A DNA stretch of 43,208 nucleotides from an uncultured Elusimicrobium sp. (GTDB lineage: Bacteria; Elusimicrobiota; Elusimicrobia; Elusimicrobiales; Elusimicrobiaceae): assembly GCA_947170005.1 (NCBI GenBank), contig CAMVRX010000002.1:1-43208 (forward strand), written 5' to 3'. The notes beneath the pieces are model-generated. The model was not told where the DNA came from, made no database searches, and was given only the letters and a program-made list of their open reading frames with translations. Position 1 is the stretch's first letter. Each line of letters starts with the position of its first letter. Shown here one piece after another: positions 28,366 to 37,818 of the stretch. The position numbers and the translations under genes were made by a program.

Positions 28366-29284
28366 TAGGTTTGTTTGATGTTGCAAACATTACAGCCGCC
28401 GCCATACTACTGGCGTCGGCTTTATTTTTGCTCGCAATATCAAAAGCCGTGCCGTGGGTGGGGGAAACACGCAAAAACGGCAGCCCGGCTGTAATATGTA
28501 CGGCGGGCTCTTTAGCCGCCAGTTTGAGCCCTAAGAGTGCCTGGTCGTGGTACATACATAAAAGTCCGTCATATTGACCGCGAATGTGCATAAGCCACGC
28601 CGCATCCGTCGGCACGGGGCCGTCCACTTGAAAACCTTGTTTTTGCAACGCGCGCACAGCGGGCGCAAGCACCTTGTTTTCTTCCTTTCCAAATTGGCCG
28701 TTATCCCCGGCGTGCGGATTAAGCGCGCACACCCCTACGCGCGGGTTTTTAATTCCTAAATTTTGAAGTGCCGCTATAAAATGCAAAGCGGATTTTTGCA
28801 CGCGGGCTTTAGCCAGCAGCCGCGGCAAATCGGCCACCGCAAAATGCTCCGTTACCAGCGCACAGCGCACCTGCCCGGCAACAAACATCATCAGTCCCTC
28901 CGCTCCGGTGCGTGCGCGCAGCAGCTCGGTGTGCCCGGTAAACGGGATGCCCGCCAGGTGCCAGCTTTGCTTGTTAATCGGTGCCGTTACTAAGGGGCAA
29001 CCGGTTTTAAGGGCCAGTTTAAGGCCCGTTTCCACCGCTTGAAAACTCACACGCCCGCCCCAGGCGGTGGGCCGCGGTTTGCCGGCCAGTTTGCCGGGCA
29101 TATCTATAGGGATGAGAGCCGCCAAATCATCCGTAAACCCGGCTTTTTCAAGGGAGTATGGCTCGCCAATGACAATAGGGGTACAAGCGCGTTGTACGCG
29201 TTTATCGCGCAGGGCTTTGACGGTAATTTCGGGGCCGATGCCCATGGGGTCGCCAGCAGTAATTAAAACAGGGGGTTTAGTCAT
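28325..29284 (-). CDS. pdxA: 4-hydroxythreonine-4-phosphate dehydrogenase
   Basis: [52 protein letters not shown]. Confidence 0.9.
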   Translation of the reverse strand: MTKPPVLITAGDPMGIGPEITVKALRDKRVQRACTPIVIGEPYSLEKAGFTDDLAALIPIDMPGKLAGKPRPTAWGGRVSFQAVETGLKLALKTGCPLVTAPINKQSWHLAGIPFTGHTELLRARTGAEGLMMFVAGQVRCALVTEHFAVADLPRLLAKARVQKSALHFIAALQNLGIKNPRVGVCALNPHAGDNGQFGKEENKVLAPAVRALQKQGFQVDGPVPTDAAWLMHIRGQYDGLLCMYHDQALLGLKLAAKEPAVHITAGLPFLRVSPTHGTAFDIASKNKADASSMAAAVMFATSNKPISIPPLAPLHPNP

Positions 29285-29292
29285 TATAATAA

Positions 29293-29345
29293 AGGCCCCC
29301 TTCGTCATCCCGCAAAGTTTTTGTGCGGGATATAAGGGGGCTAGT
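29293..29345 (-). terminator. Long hairpin between the PPIase gene and pdxA
   Basis: GGCCCCCTT..ATCCCGCA..TGCGGGAT..AAGGGGGCT. Confidence 0.7.
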
Positions 29346-29356
29346 ATTTGTAAAAC

Positions 29357-30544
29357 TTATTTCTTTACTTCTTCTTTTTTCTCGGCTTTTTTAGCCGCTT
29401 CGGCTTGCAACTTGGCTTGTTCGGCCGCAATCGCTTTATCCACTTCAAATTCTTTAGTGATTTTGATGTCTGCCTTTTCGGCCAAGCCGGATAGATACTT
29501 GGCTTGTGCTTCCAACACGCGGGTTTGGGCTAAATATTGGCCTAAATCGTTTTTGATTTCGTCAAACCCAATGGTGCGTTCGGCCCGTTTTTCTTTTACC
29601 TTAATAATGTGGTAGCCCAGGTCGGTTTTAATCGGGTCGCTTACTTTACCCACAGCCAGCGTAAACGCTTTAGCATCAATTTCTTTGGGGGCAATGCCTT
29701 TGACCAAAATCATATCCCCGCCGGAGGCCAAAGCTTGTTGGTCTTCGGTGTAGTTTTTAACCGCGGTAGAAAAATCCATGCCGTTATCAATTTCTTTTTT
29801 GATTTTTTTAGCTAATTCTTCTTTGGCTTTTTTGTCGGCCTCGCTCATGTCTTTGGTAGTAGCCAGGTAGATGTGCCCGATGCGCACCTGTTCGGCCGAG
29901 AGCTGTTTTAATTTAGCGGCAATCGCTTGTACTTCTTGCAAGTGTTGCGGGTTTTCTTGCTCCATGGCTTTTAATTTTTTGGTGTTGTTTTTAAGGACGG
30001 CCTGCACGTCGTCATACAAGGCTTTGGCATCGGCTTCTTCCACCGGTTTAATGGATTTTTGCAATTCCTGCTCCATCAGTTTGCGCGAGGCAATTTCGCG
30101 GGAGAGTTTAGCCTTGTAGGTTTTGAGCGTCATTCCTTGTTTTTTAAGGGCTTCGTTAAAGCGTTTTTCGGCGCCTTTGGGGTCAGGCTGGCCGGTTTTT
30201 TCGTCTACGGCAAAGCGGGATTTAATTTCACTCAGTCCTTCGTCCAGTTCCGAGTCTTTGACTGTAATTTTGGCTTCCTCGGCTGCCTGGTACACCAATT
30301 CCTTGGAAATTAAATCTTTGAGCACTTCTTTGCCCAAAATATCCTTGGCGTAGGGGCGTTCTAAAAATTGTGGGGCGTTGACTTGGTAGGTTTCCACCAC
30401 GCTTTGCAAATAAGCATCATACTCCGAAGCTAGCACCGGTTTGCCGTTTACCGTAGCAACGGAAGATTCCAACACTTTACCCTGGGCGCCTACACTTAAA
30501 ACGGCCACGAGCAGGGCGGCACATACACTATTCATTTTTGTCAT
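29357..30544 (-). CDS. Parvulin-type peptidylprolyl isomerase (SurA/PrsA-like)
   Basis: Signal peptide; EQVRIGHIYLATT...LASGGDMILVKGIAPKEIDAKAFTLAVGKVSDPIKTDLGYHIIKV rotamase domain. Confidence 0.85.
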   Translation of the reverse strand: MTKMNSVCAALLVAVLSVGAQGKVLESSVATVNGKPVLASEYDAYLQSVVETYQVNAPQFLERPYAKDILGKEVLKDLISKELVYQAAEEAKITVKDSELDEGLSEIKSRFAVDEKTGQPDPKGAEKRFNEALKKQGMTLKTYKAKLSREIASRKLMEQELQKSIKPVEEADAKALYDDVQAVLKNNTKKLKAMEQENPQHLQEVQAIAAKLKQLSAEQVRIGHIYLATTKDMSEADKKAKEELAKKIKKEIDNGMDFSTAVKNYTEDQQALASGGDMILVKGIAPKEIDAKAFTLAVGKVSDPIKTDLGYHIIKVKEKRAERTIGFDEIKNDLGQYLAQTRVLEAQAKYLSGLAEKADIKITKEFEVDKAIAAEQAKLQAEAAKKAEKKEEVKK

Positions 30545-31343
30545 AAATAATAACCTCATACTTAGTTTTAAGCGTATCAAGCAGCTGGTCCAACTTTTGG
30601 TTGATAAGCACCTGTTTGATGCGCGGTCCGGCTTCTTTAAAAGAAAGCCGTTTTTCGGCTGTTTTCATTATTATATGAAATCCTTGCGGGGTTTTAAAGA
30701 ACCCTTGCACTTTGCCGGTGGGGGAATTGGCGGCAATGACCTCTAAACTGGTTAAATATTCCCCGGGCATAAAGGTAAGGGTTTGCAAACTTTCCGGCGC
30801 TACCGAGTATTGGCGGGCCATGTCTTTCCACTTGCCGGGGGACGATTTTAACGTGCGCAGCACCTGCTCGGCCGTTTGGGCATTGTCTATAATGATTTGT
30901 TTAAGGGTCATTTCGTAGGGATATTTCTCAAAATAGTCTTTTACCTCTTTTTCTGTGGGTTCTACGGTTTTGGCTTTTTGTTCATACCACAGCCGCACCA
31001 GCATTTCGTCACTGTAGGCTTGGTAGGCCGCGTCCAGTTCGGCGCGTTTTTGGGCTAAAAGTTGCTGGTAGCCTTTATCTTGGTCTAAACTTTGGGCCAA
31101 CGCATCTTGTAAAATAAGCTTTTCCCGGGTTAAAATTTGCAGTAAATTTTGCCGGCCGATATCAGTTTGGGCGAAGGCACGGTCTTGGGCACCCAACAAA
31201 TTAAGCCCGTTTTGCACGTCCTCTTGCGTGATGGTTACCGTGCCGATACGGGCGGCGGCCTCATCAGCATCGGTGGTAGCGGTTTTATCCTGGCAAGAGA
31301 CCAGCAGTAGGGCGCCTACAAATAAAAACGGGAGGTATCTCAT
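30528..31343 (-). CDS. Second parvulin-like PPIase lipoprotein
   Basis: Lipobox-like LLLVSCQD; LKQIIIDNAQTAEQVLRTL...GKVQGFFKTPQGFHIIM. Confidence 0.78.
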   Translation of the reverse strand: MRYLPFLFVGALLLVSCQDKTATTDADEAAARIGTVTITQEDVQNGLNLLGAQDRAFAQTDIGRQNLLQILTREKLILQDALAQSLDQDKGYQQLLAQKRAELDAAYQAYSDEMLVRLWYEQKAKTVEPTEKEVKDYFEKYPYEMTLKQIIIDNAQTAEQVLRTLKSSPGKWKDMARQYSVAPESLQTLTFMPGEYLTSLEVIAANSPTGKVQGFFKTPQGFHIIMKTAEKRLSFKEAGPRIKQVLINQKLDQLLDTLKTKYEVIIYDKNE

Positions 31344-31345
31344 AT

Positions 31346-34300
31346 CTATACTATATCATTTTTAGGGCCTAAGAGGCTGCCCAAAAACGAAAGGGTTTGT
31401 TGTGCAAACAAGAGCGGGTTTTCCCGGGGCGAACAAGCTACACGCAGCCCGTAGTTGTTTTTAGATTGCAAGAACTGTACCCGTTGCGGGCCGTAGTGAA
31501 GCAGCAGTTGCGCGGGCAAATCCGGCGGCAGTGGGGCATGGCGGGTAAAAGAAAGTTCCAAGCCCGGGTGTGTCCAATCCAGCTGATAGATATTTAATTG
31601 GCCCGCCTGGCGGGAAAGTGCCATTAGGTGTGTTAAGTTTTTAATTTCATCCGGCACCGGGCCGCATTGGTCTGCCAAACGTTCCAGTACGGCGGTGGTT
31701 TGGGCCGGGTCGGCCCCCATCAGCTCTTTGTATGTTTTTAGGCGCTCGGCTTCATCGGGCAGATAGTCGGGTGGGATGAATGCGGGCAGCGGCAAATTGA
31801 TTTTGGCTTGCAGTGCGCGCGCTACGGGCTGACCCTTTAGTTTTTTTACTTCGGCGGCTACCAAGTCACAATATAAACTTAGCCCCACCTCGTTCACATC
31901 GCCGTGTTGTTTAACTCCCAGCAGTTCCCCGGCCCCGCGGATTTCCATATCCCGAAGCGCTAAGCGAAACCCGCTGCCCAGTTCCCCAAATTCCATCAAA
32001 GCGGCCAATCGTTCTTTGGCATCCGCGGTGGGGTCTTTAGCGGGTTTAGGGTTCCAATACACGGCAGAAAGCTCGGCATAGTTGTTGTCCGGCTGCGAGG
32101 TTTGCTTAAACAGCCAATCCGGGTGAAAGAGGTAGCAATAGGCTTTTTGGTCGCCCCGGCCGATCCGTCCGCGCAGTTGGTAAAGTTGGGCCAAGCCGAA
32201 GTTTTGCGCATCTTCTACAATAAGGGTATTGGCATTGGTAATATCAATGCCCGACTCAATAATGGTAGAGGCTAGCAGCACATCATACTGACCTTGGTTA
32301 AAGTCCCATAAGGTCTGTTCCAGCTCTTTTTCTTTCATTTGGCCGTGCGCCATGCAAATGCGGGCTTGCGGTACCAGTTTGCGCAAAAAGTCTAGCCGCT
32401 CTTGCATGTCCCGCACCGAATTATATACATAATACACTTGGCCGTTGCGGGCCAGTTCCTGGTTAATAGCAGCGGCCGCCAGTTGGTCATCCCACGCGGC
32501 CACTACGGTTTTAATGGGGGTCCGGCCGCGAGGCGGGGTGTCAATGAGTGAAATATCCCGCAGCGAAGAGAGTGACTGGTTTAAGGTACGCGGAATAGGG
32601 GTAGCGCTTAGCATCAGACAGTGCACCCCCGCACTTAGCGCGCGGATTTTTTCCTTTTGGCGCACCCCAAAGCGATGTTCCTCGTCTATAATCACCAGGC
32701 CCAGCTCTTTAAATGCAATGTCTTTACTAAGCAGCCGGTGCGTGCCGATAATAATGTCGCACAGGCCGTTTTTAAGTTGGCCGATTACTTCTTTTTGTTG
32801 GGCTTTGGTTTGAAAACGGCACAGCATTTGCACATTCACCGGGAAGCCGGCCATGCGTTTGGTAAACGTCTTATAGTGTTGGTCCGCTAAAATAGTGGTG
32901 GGGACCAGCACCATCACTTGTTTGCCGGACAAAGCCACTTTTAAGGCAGCCCGCATGGCCACTTCGGTCTTGCCAAAGCCCACATCTCCCACCAGCACGC
33001 GGTCCATGGGCTTAGGTAGGTCCAAATCGTGCAAGGTATCCGTGATAGCTTGCTGCTGTCCGGGGGTCAATGTATAAGGGAACGAATCGGCAAACTCCTG
33101 TTCCATGCGCAGGTCCCCGGTAATTACGGGTGCGCCGGCGGCCTGGCGCTGGGCTTCCAGTTTTAAAATTTCTTTGGCAGCTTTTTGCGCCTCTTCTTTG
33201 ACGCGCTGTTTTACCTCTTTCCACGTGGCACCACCCAATACGGCCAGGGTGGGGCGTTTGCCGCCGGCTGAAATATATTTTTGTACTTTTTTAAAGTCAT
33301 ACATGGGCACGTATAAGCGGCTGCCGCGGCGGTATTCAATTTTTAAGCAATCGGTTGGGTTTTCGGGCTGGTTCATCACTTCCAAGCCCAGGTAACGGCC
33401 GATGCCGTAGTCCCGGTGGACGATATAATCCCCGGGTTGCAGTTCTTTAAAACGCACCCGTTTGGCTTGTTGCACATCCAGGCGTTTGAGTACGCGTGCG
33501 GTGCTAAAACGGCGGTTTAAAATTTCGTTGGAAGTAATAAATGCAACTTTATTATTTTCATCTATGAACCCTTGGGTAAGGGGGGAGATTTGAAATTGCA
33601 CTTGTCTAAAAACAGGGTACGCATCCAGCAGGTCGCTCAGGCGGTCCAGTTCCCCGCGGTTTAAGCAGCTAATGCGTACGTGCATCTGCTGCGTGCGCAG
33701 CCGTTGCACTTCTTGCACCAGCAGTTGGGTGTTTCCCCCAAAGGCCAAATTAGCCCTTAAGCGGCAATCCACCGCATTGGCACCGGGCAACAGGGAAGTA
33801 ATTGCATAGGTAGCATAGGGGAAAAGGTTAAAATCGGCGGCGGGTTGGTCAAATAAATAATAAGCATGGGGTAAAAAGTCAGCCAGCGTGCAAGGTTTTT
33901 CTTCAAACGCCAGCGGTAAAATGAGGGCCTCGTCCACGGCGGCTTGCGTGTTGTGGCTGTCCACATCAAAAGCACTAATAGAATCCAGGTGATTGCCCGA
34001 GAAATACAACCGCAGCGGTTCCGGCCGGTGCAAGCAGAAAACATCTACTACGCTGCCGCGGGCAGCATATTGTCCGGGGGTTTCGGCGTAATCGTCACGC
34101 GTATAGCCCGCTGTTTCTAACAAATCCAACACTTCGCTGCGTCGCAGGGTATCCCCACGGCGGAAAATATGGGTGCGTGTTTGAAAATCTTGCGCGCGGG
34201 GCAGCGGGGTTTGCAGGGCTTCGTACGAAGCACTCACCAGCATTGGCCCCGGGGCTTTTTGCAGTAACTGGTACAAAAAATACATTTGCCCGGTATCGGT

Positions 34301-34495
34301 GGCCGGGAAAGAAAGCAGCCGTGTCCCCTCCGGGGCAAAAGCGAGGGCAGCATGGTCAAAATCATCTAAATCTGCGTTGGAAACAAACACAAGCGGCTGT
34401 TTGCCGGGCAGTAAATGCTTACACACAAAATACGCTTGGGCCGCCCCGTTGGGCAGCCCGTAGTAGTGCGTAAAAACCGGAGATTTTTTATTCAT
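31346..34495 (-). CDS. mfd: Transcription-repair coupling factor
   Basis: RVLVGDVGFGKTEVAMRAALKV, DEEHRFGVRQKEKI, LMLSATPIPRTLNQSL, ESGIDITNANTLIVEDA. Confidence 0.95.
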   Translation of the reverse strand: MNKKSPVFTHYYGLPNGAAQAYFVCKHLLPGKQPLVFVSNADLDDFDHAALAFAPEGTRLLSFPATDTGQMYFLYQLLQKAPGPMLVSASYEALQTPLPRAQDFQTRTHIFRRGDTLRRSEVLDLLETAGYTRDDYAETPGQYAARGSVVDVFCLHRPEPLRLYFSGNHLDSISAFDVDSHNTQAAVDEALILPLAFEEKPCTLADFLPHAYYLFDQPAADFNLFPYATYAITSLLPGANAVDCRLRANLAFGGNTQLLVQEVQRLRTQQMHVRISCLNRGELDRLSDLLDAYPVFRQVQFQISPLTQGFIDENNKVAFITSNEILNRRFSTARVLKRLDVQQAKRVRFKELQPGDYIVHRDYGIGRYLGLEVMNQPENPTDCLKIEYRRGSRLYVPMYDFKKVQKYISAGGKRPTLAVLGGATWKEVKQRVKEEAQKAAKEILKLEAQRQAAGAPVITGDLRMEQEFADSFPYTLTPGQQQAITDTLHDLDLPKPMDRVLVGDVGFGKTEVAMRAALKVALSGKQVMVLVPTTILADQHYKTFTKRMAGFPVNVQMLCRFQTKAQQKEVIGQLKNGLCDIIIGTHRLLSKDIAFKELGLVIIDEEHRFGVRQKEKIRALSAGVHCLMLSATPIPRTLNQSLSSLRDISLIDTPPRGRTPIKTVVAAWDDQLAAAAINQELARNGQVYYVYNSVRDMQERLDFLRKLVPQARICMAHGQMKEKELEQTLWDFNQGQYDVLLASTIIESGIDITNANTLIVEDAQNFGLAQLYQLRGRIGRGDQKAYCYLFHPDWLFKQTSQPDNNYAELSAVYWNPKPAKDPTADAKERLAALMEFGELGSGFRLALRDMEIRGAGELLGVKQHGDVNEVGLSLYCDLVAAEVKKLKGQPVARALQAKINLPLPAFIPPDYLPDEAERLKTYKELMGADPAQTTAVLERLADQCGPVPDEIKNLTHLMALSRQAGQLNIYQLDWTHPGLELSFTRHAPLPPDLPAQLLLHYGPQRVQFLQSKNNYGLRVACSPRENPLLFAQQTLSFLGSLLGPKNDIV

Positions 34496-34501
34496 ATCCT
34501 G

Positions 34502-36634
34502 CTAAAAACTTTGCGGTTCCGTGCCCGAGATAAAGGCCTCCAACATCTTGTTACGTACCGCCGGGGTGGCTAATTTACCGGTTAGCGGGTTGATATAGGC
34601 AAAAGAAATTCCTTCCGGCACGGCAAAATCTTCGTTCGGCTCGTCCTTTAAAATTTGTTCCATAATTGCGGTCCACCAACGGGCGGTTGTGCTGCCGGTA
34701 AATTTAGCACCGTCTTCGTGGGACGTATCATCATCATATCCCATCCACGCGGCCGCTGCCGTGCGGGGCGTCATGCCTACAAACCACATATCGCGGTGGC
34801 TTTGGGTGGTACCGGTTTTGCCGGCAATCGGGCGGCCTAAACGGTTTACGTATGCCCCGCTGCCGTTTTGTACGACCCCTTTCATCATGTTGATGAGCAA
34901 ATACGAGTTTTGCGGCGTAAACTGGGCTTGTTCCAGGGGGATATGTTGCTCTAAAATACGCCCGTTGGAATCTTCTACCCGTTCAATATAATAGTTATCC
35001 GTATGAATGCCGCCGTTGGCAAACGTAGTTAACGCGGCCAAATGTTCGTCCATTTGCAGCACGCTTACCCCCAATGCCAGGGCCGGCACCCGCGGCAGAT
35101 TAGCGGTAATCCCCGCTTTACGCGCCACGCGGATGACGTCCAAAATACCTACCGCATCAATTAAGTTAACGGCTACCAAATTTTTGGATTTTTCAAGTCC
35201 TTTTCGCAGTGTAATCCATCCTTCGCTTTTTCCGCCGTAGTTTTGCGGGACCCATACGTTAAAATCTTTGCTGGCAATAAAGGACTGTTTGGCTAAATCA
35301 AGTGAGTACAAATCCGCATTTTCATCAAATGCGTGCCAATTTTTTCCGTCATAATAAAACATGGTGGTCAGGTCTTTGACCAACGTGGCGGGGGTATAGC
35401 CTTTTTGCAAAGCGGCCATCCACACGTACGGTTTGAAAGAAGAACCCGGCTGGCGTTTGGCTTGGGTGGCGCGGTTAAATTTGCTTTGGTCATATTCACG
35501 CCCGCCAATCAGTACGCGCACCGCGCCGGATTTAACGTCGCGCACCATAAAGGCACCTTGCAAACGCGGGGCCTTTTCCGCCGGGGCTTGGGCTGTGTCC
35601 TGCTCGGTAGGTTGGGCGGCTTCAGCCTCGCTGTCATTGGGGTCAAACTCAATACCCAGCCCTTTGGCCACCTGTTCGTCAAAGTCGGTCAGCCACTTAT
35701 TCATAATTTCTTCAGCCAGTTGCTGTTGTTTGATATCAATGGTGGTGTAGATGTTGAGTCCGGCTTTCCACAAAGTTTCCATCCCGTATTTAGGTTCCAA
35801 CATACGGCGGACGTGCTCAATAAAGTAGCGGCCCGGCTTGTTTTCTTCCGCTTGCGGCGGTTTAACGGGCATGGGTTCTGCTTTGGCGGCGGCCAGTTCT
35901 TCGTCGGAAATATAGTTCTGCGCGTGCATGACGTCCAGCACCAGGTTGCGGCGCTGGCGGGCCAAGTCCGGGTTGGCAAACGGGTTATAGCGCCCCGGGG
36001 CGGGGATAAGCCCGACTAGCAGGGCAGCCTCGCCGGTAGTCAGCTCGTCTAGTTCTTTGTCAAAATATTTTTTGGCGGCCGCTTTTACCCCGTACGAACC
36101 GCTGCCCAAGTAAATTTGGTTTAAATAAAGCTGTAAAATTTCGCGCTTACTAAACTGGTGTTCAATTTGGATAGCCAAAATAATCTCGCGTATTTTGCGG
36201 ATGAGTTTTTTCTCTTGTGTTAAAAATACCCCGCGGGAAAGCTGTTGCGTAAGTGTGGAAGCTCCTTGCTTGGCTTGGCGGTGTACCACGTCGTTAAGCA
36301 AAGCGCGCCCAATGCCGCGCAGCGAAAACCCCGGGTGCGAAAAGAAATTGCGGTCCTCCATGGCTACCACGGCATTTTGCAAATCTACCGGGATCTCTTC
36401 CAAGGGGACCATCATACGTTTTTCAATGGAAAACTCATGGATAAGCTCGTTATTGCGGTCATACACTTTGGTAGTGAGGGAGGGAGTATATTCTTCCATT
36501 TCATACACGGGCGGCAGGCCGGATAGGATATAGCGCATAAATACGGCTGCAGCTAGGATGAGCACGGCCAGGGCCGCCAGGAGGGCGGCGATAAAGAGGG
36601 GGGATTTATACAAAGGTTTGCGCTTACGGGCCAT
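34502..36634 (-). CDS. Class A penicillin-binding protein (PBP1A-like)
   Basis: Transglycosylase VAMEDRNFFSHPGFSLRGIGRA and QGASTLTQQLSR; transpeptidase KRQPGSSFKP and GKTGTTQSHRDMWF. Confidence 0.92.
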   Translation of the reverse strand: MARKRKPLYKSPLFIAALLAALAVLILAAAVFMRYILSGLPPVYEMEEYTPSLTTKVYDRNNELIHEFSIEKRMMVPLEEIPVDLQNAVVAMEDRNFFSHPGFSLRGIGRALLNDVVHRQAKQGASTLTQQLSRGVFLTQEKKLIRKIREIILAIQIEHQFSKREILQLYLNQIYLGSGSYGVKAAAKKYFDKELDELTTGEAALLVGLIPAPGRYNPFANPDLARQRRNLVLDVMHAQNYISDEELAAAKAEPMPVKPPQAEENKPGRYFIEHVRRMLEPKYGMETLWKAGLNIYTTIDIKQQQLAEEIMNKWLTDFDEQVAKGLGIEFDPNDSEAEAAQPTEQDTAQAPAEKAPRLQGAFMVRDVKSGAVRVLIGGREYDQSKFNRATQAKRQPGSSFKPYVWMAALQKGYTPATLVKDLTTMFYYDGKNWHAFDENADLYSLDLAKQSFIASKDFNVWVPQNYGGKSEGWITLRKGLEKSKNLVAVNLIDAVGILDVIRVARKAGITANLPRVPALALGVSVLQMDEHLAALTTFANGGIHTDNYYIERVEDSNGRILEQHIPLEQAQFTPQNSYLLINMMKGVVQNGSGAYVNRLGRPIAGKTGTTQSHRDMWFVGMTPRTAAAAWMGYDDDTSHEDGAKFTGSTTARWWTAIMEQILKDEPNEDFAVPEGISFAYINPLTGKLATPAVRNKMLEAFISGTEPQSF

Positions 36635-36688
36635 ATATCTTTATTATATAAAACTTGGGCGCGAAATGGATTTGTACGTGGACCAACA

Positions 36689-36810
36689 ATTTGCCAAAAT
36701 CTTCCCATTTTGTGCCGACTTTCACTCGCGTACTTGCGGCGCTTTGCGCCGTCCGCAATACGTACGCCGCGCTCAACTTACGGCACAAACTGGTTTGATT
36801 TTGCCAAATC
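36689..36810. repeat. ~120-bp imperfect palindrome upstream of the PBP gene
   Basis: ATTTGCCAAAATC...TTTTGTGCCG...GTAC..GCGGCGCtttGCGCCGtcCGC..GTAC...CGGCACAAAC...GATTTTGCCAAAT. Confidence 0.6.
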
Positions 36811-36908
36811 AGGGTACTGATTATTTTCTCCGGTGCTAAATTGAAAAATCAGCCCACTGGCAGTTTTGTACGGTGATGTTTGCATGGGATGCACGAAAAA
36901 TAGAAAAT

Positions 36909-36936
36909 TAAAGGCCCACCTATGTGCGGGCCTACT
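36909..36936 (-). terminator. Terminator after pilin 7
   Basis: AAAGGCCCacctatgtgcGGGCCT (minus strand reads into a T-rich tail). Confidence 0.65.
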
Positions 36937-36950
36937 ACAGGTTTGTATGG

Positions 36951-37472
36951 CTAAAAAACCCAGTAATTTTCTCCTTCCGGTTTTTGACCTCCGTATTTTA
37001 GGGCATCTTGTGTGGTATCATACAATACTCCACGGGGGGTCGAATCAAATGCATTTCCATTATACACAGCGATCATGGAGCCAGCATTATCGTACAATTC
37101 ATAGTTACAACAATTTCCTGTACGCCCTTCATCCGGAGCATCCAAACAATCATTGATATAAATATCCCAGTAGTTAGTATAGATATGCGCTCCGTCCTGC
37201 GAAATTGTCTCAAAACTAATGTCTAGGTCGTTTATGTTGCGTGTGCCACAATCATTATGAGAAAGGGCGTATACATCTTGCGCATCGGACAGGGCCTTTA
37301 TCAATGTTTTGGCTTCAGCCATTCGGCTTTTATTGACGGCTTTTTGGTACTGTGGCACGGCTACGGCTGCCAAAATACCAATAATCAGCACCACCACCAA
37401 AAGCTCTATTAAAGTAAAGCCTTTGGGAAGACAACTTTGCGTGAAACCCCGCCGGGTATTTCTCGTTTTCAT
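36951..37472 (-). CDS. Type IV pilin-like protein (pilin 7) with extended leader
   Basis: [50 protein letters not shown]. Confidence 0.88.
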   Translation of the reverse strand: MKTRNTRRGFTQSCLPKGFTLIELLVVVLIIGILAAVAVPQYQKAVNKSRMAEAKTLIKALSDAQDVYALSHNDCGTRNINDLDISFETISQDGAHIYTNYWDIYINDCLDAPDEGRTGNCCNYELYDNAGSMIAVYNGNAFDSTPRGVLYDTTQDALKYGGQKPEGENYWVF

Positions 37473-37738
37473 GTGTGTTCTCCTTATTTTTTATTGACCT
37501 GTTAAGGAACAATAAAACGGCTACAATATGCCAAGCCTTATCGCAGTCTTGTCACAAAATAGCCGTAATATCGCACGAAACGATACATTCGGCAAAAAAC
37601 ACGCTGGGAGCAACCCCTTTGTATTTTTTGCCTTAATGGGCCATTTTTGGACGCGATAAGGATCTGCTTGCGCAAACACTCCGTTTCTTAAACGGTTCCA
37701 AAAACAGAATCAAATTGTGGTCCTACATTTTCTATTCT
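37473..37738 (-). ncRNA. Structured pilin leader element, copy E7
   Basis: Minus strand TAGAATAGAAAATGTAGGACCACAATTTGATTCTGTTTTTGGAACCGTTTAAGAAACGG; stem 37536-37544/37653-37661 (CCTTATCGC/GCGATAAGG); GGCAAAAAA/TTTTTTGCC; AGCCGTTTT. Confidence 0.75.
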
Positions 37739-37818
37739 ACAAAATTTTTTTGTTTTGTAGGATTTCTTCCATAGCCAAAAATAGTTAAATTATAGTACAA
37801 TAATGTTAGAGGCAGATT

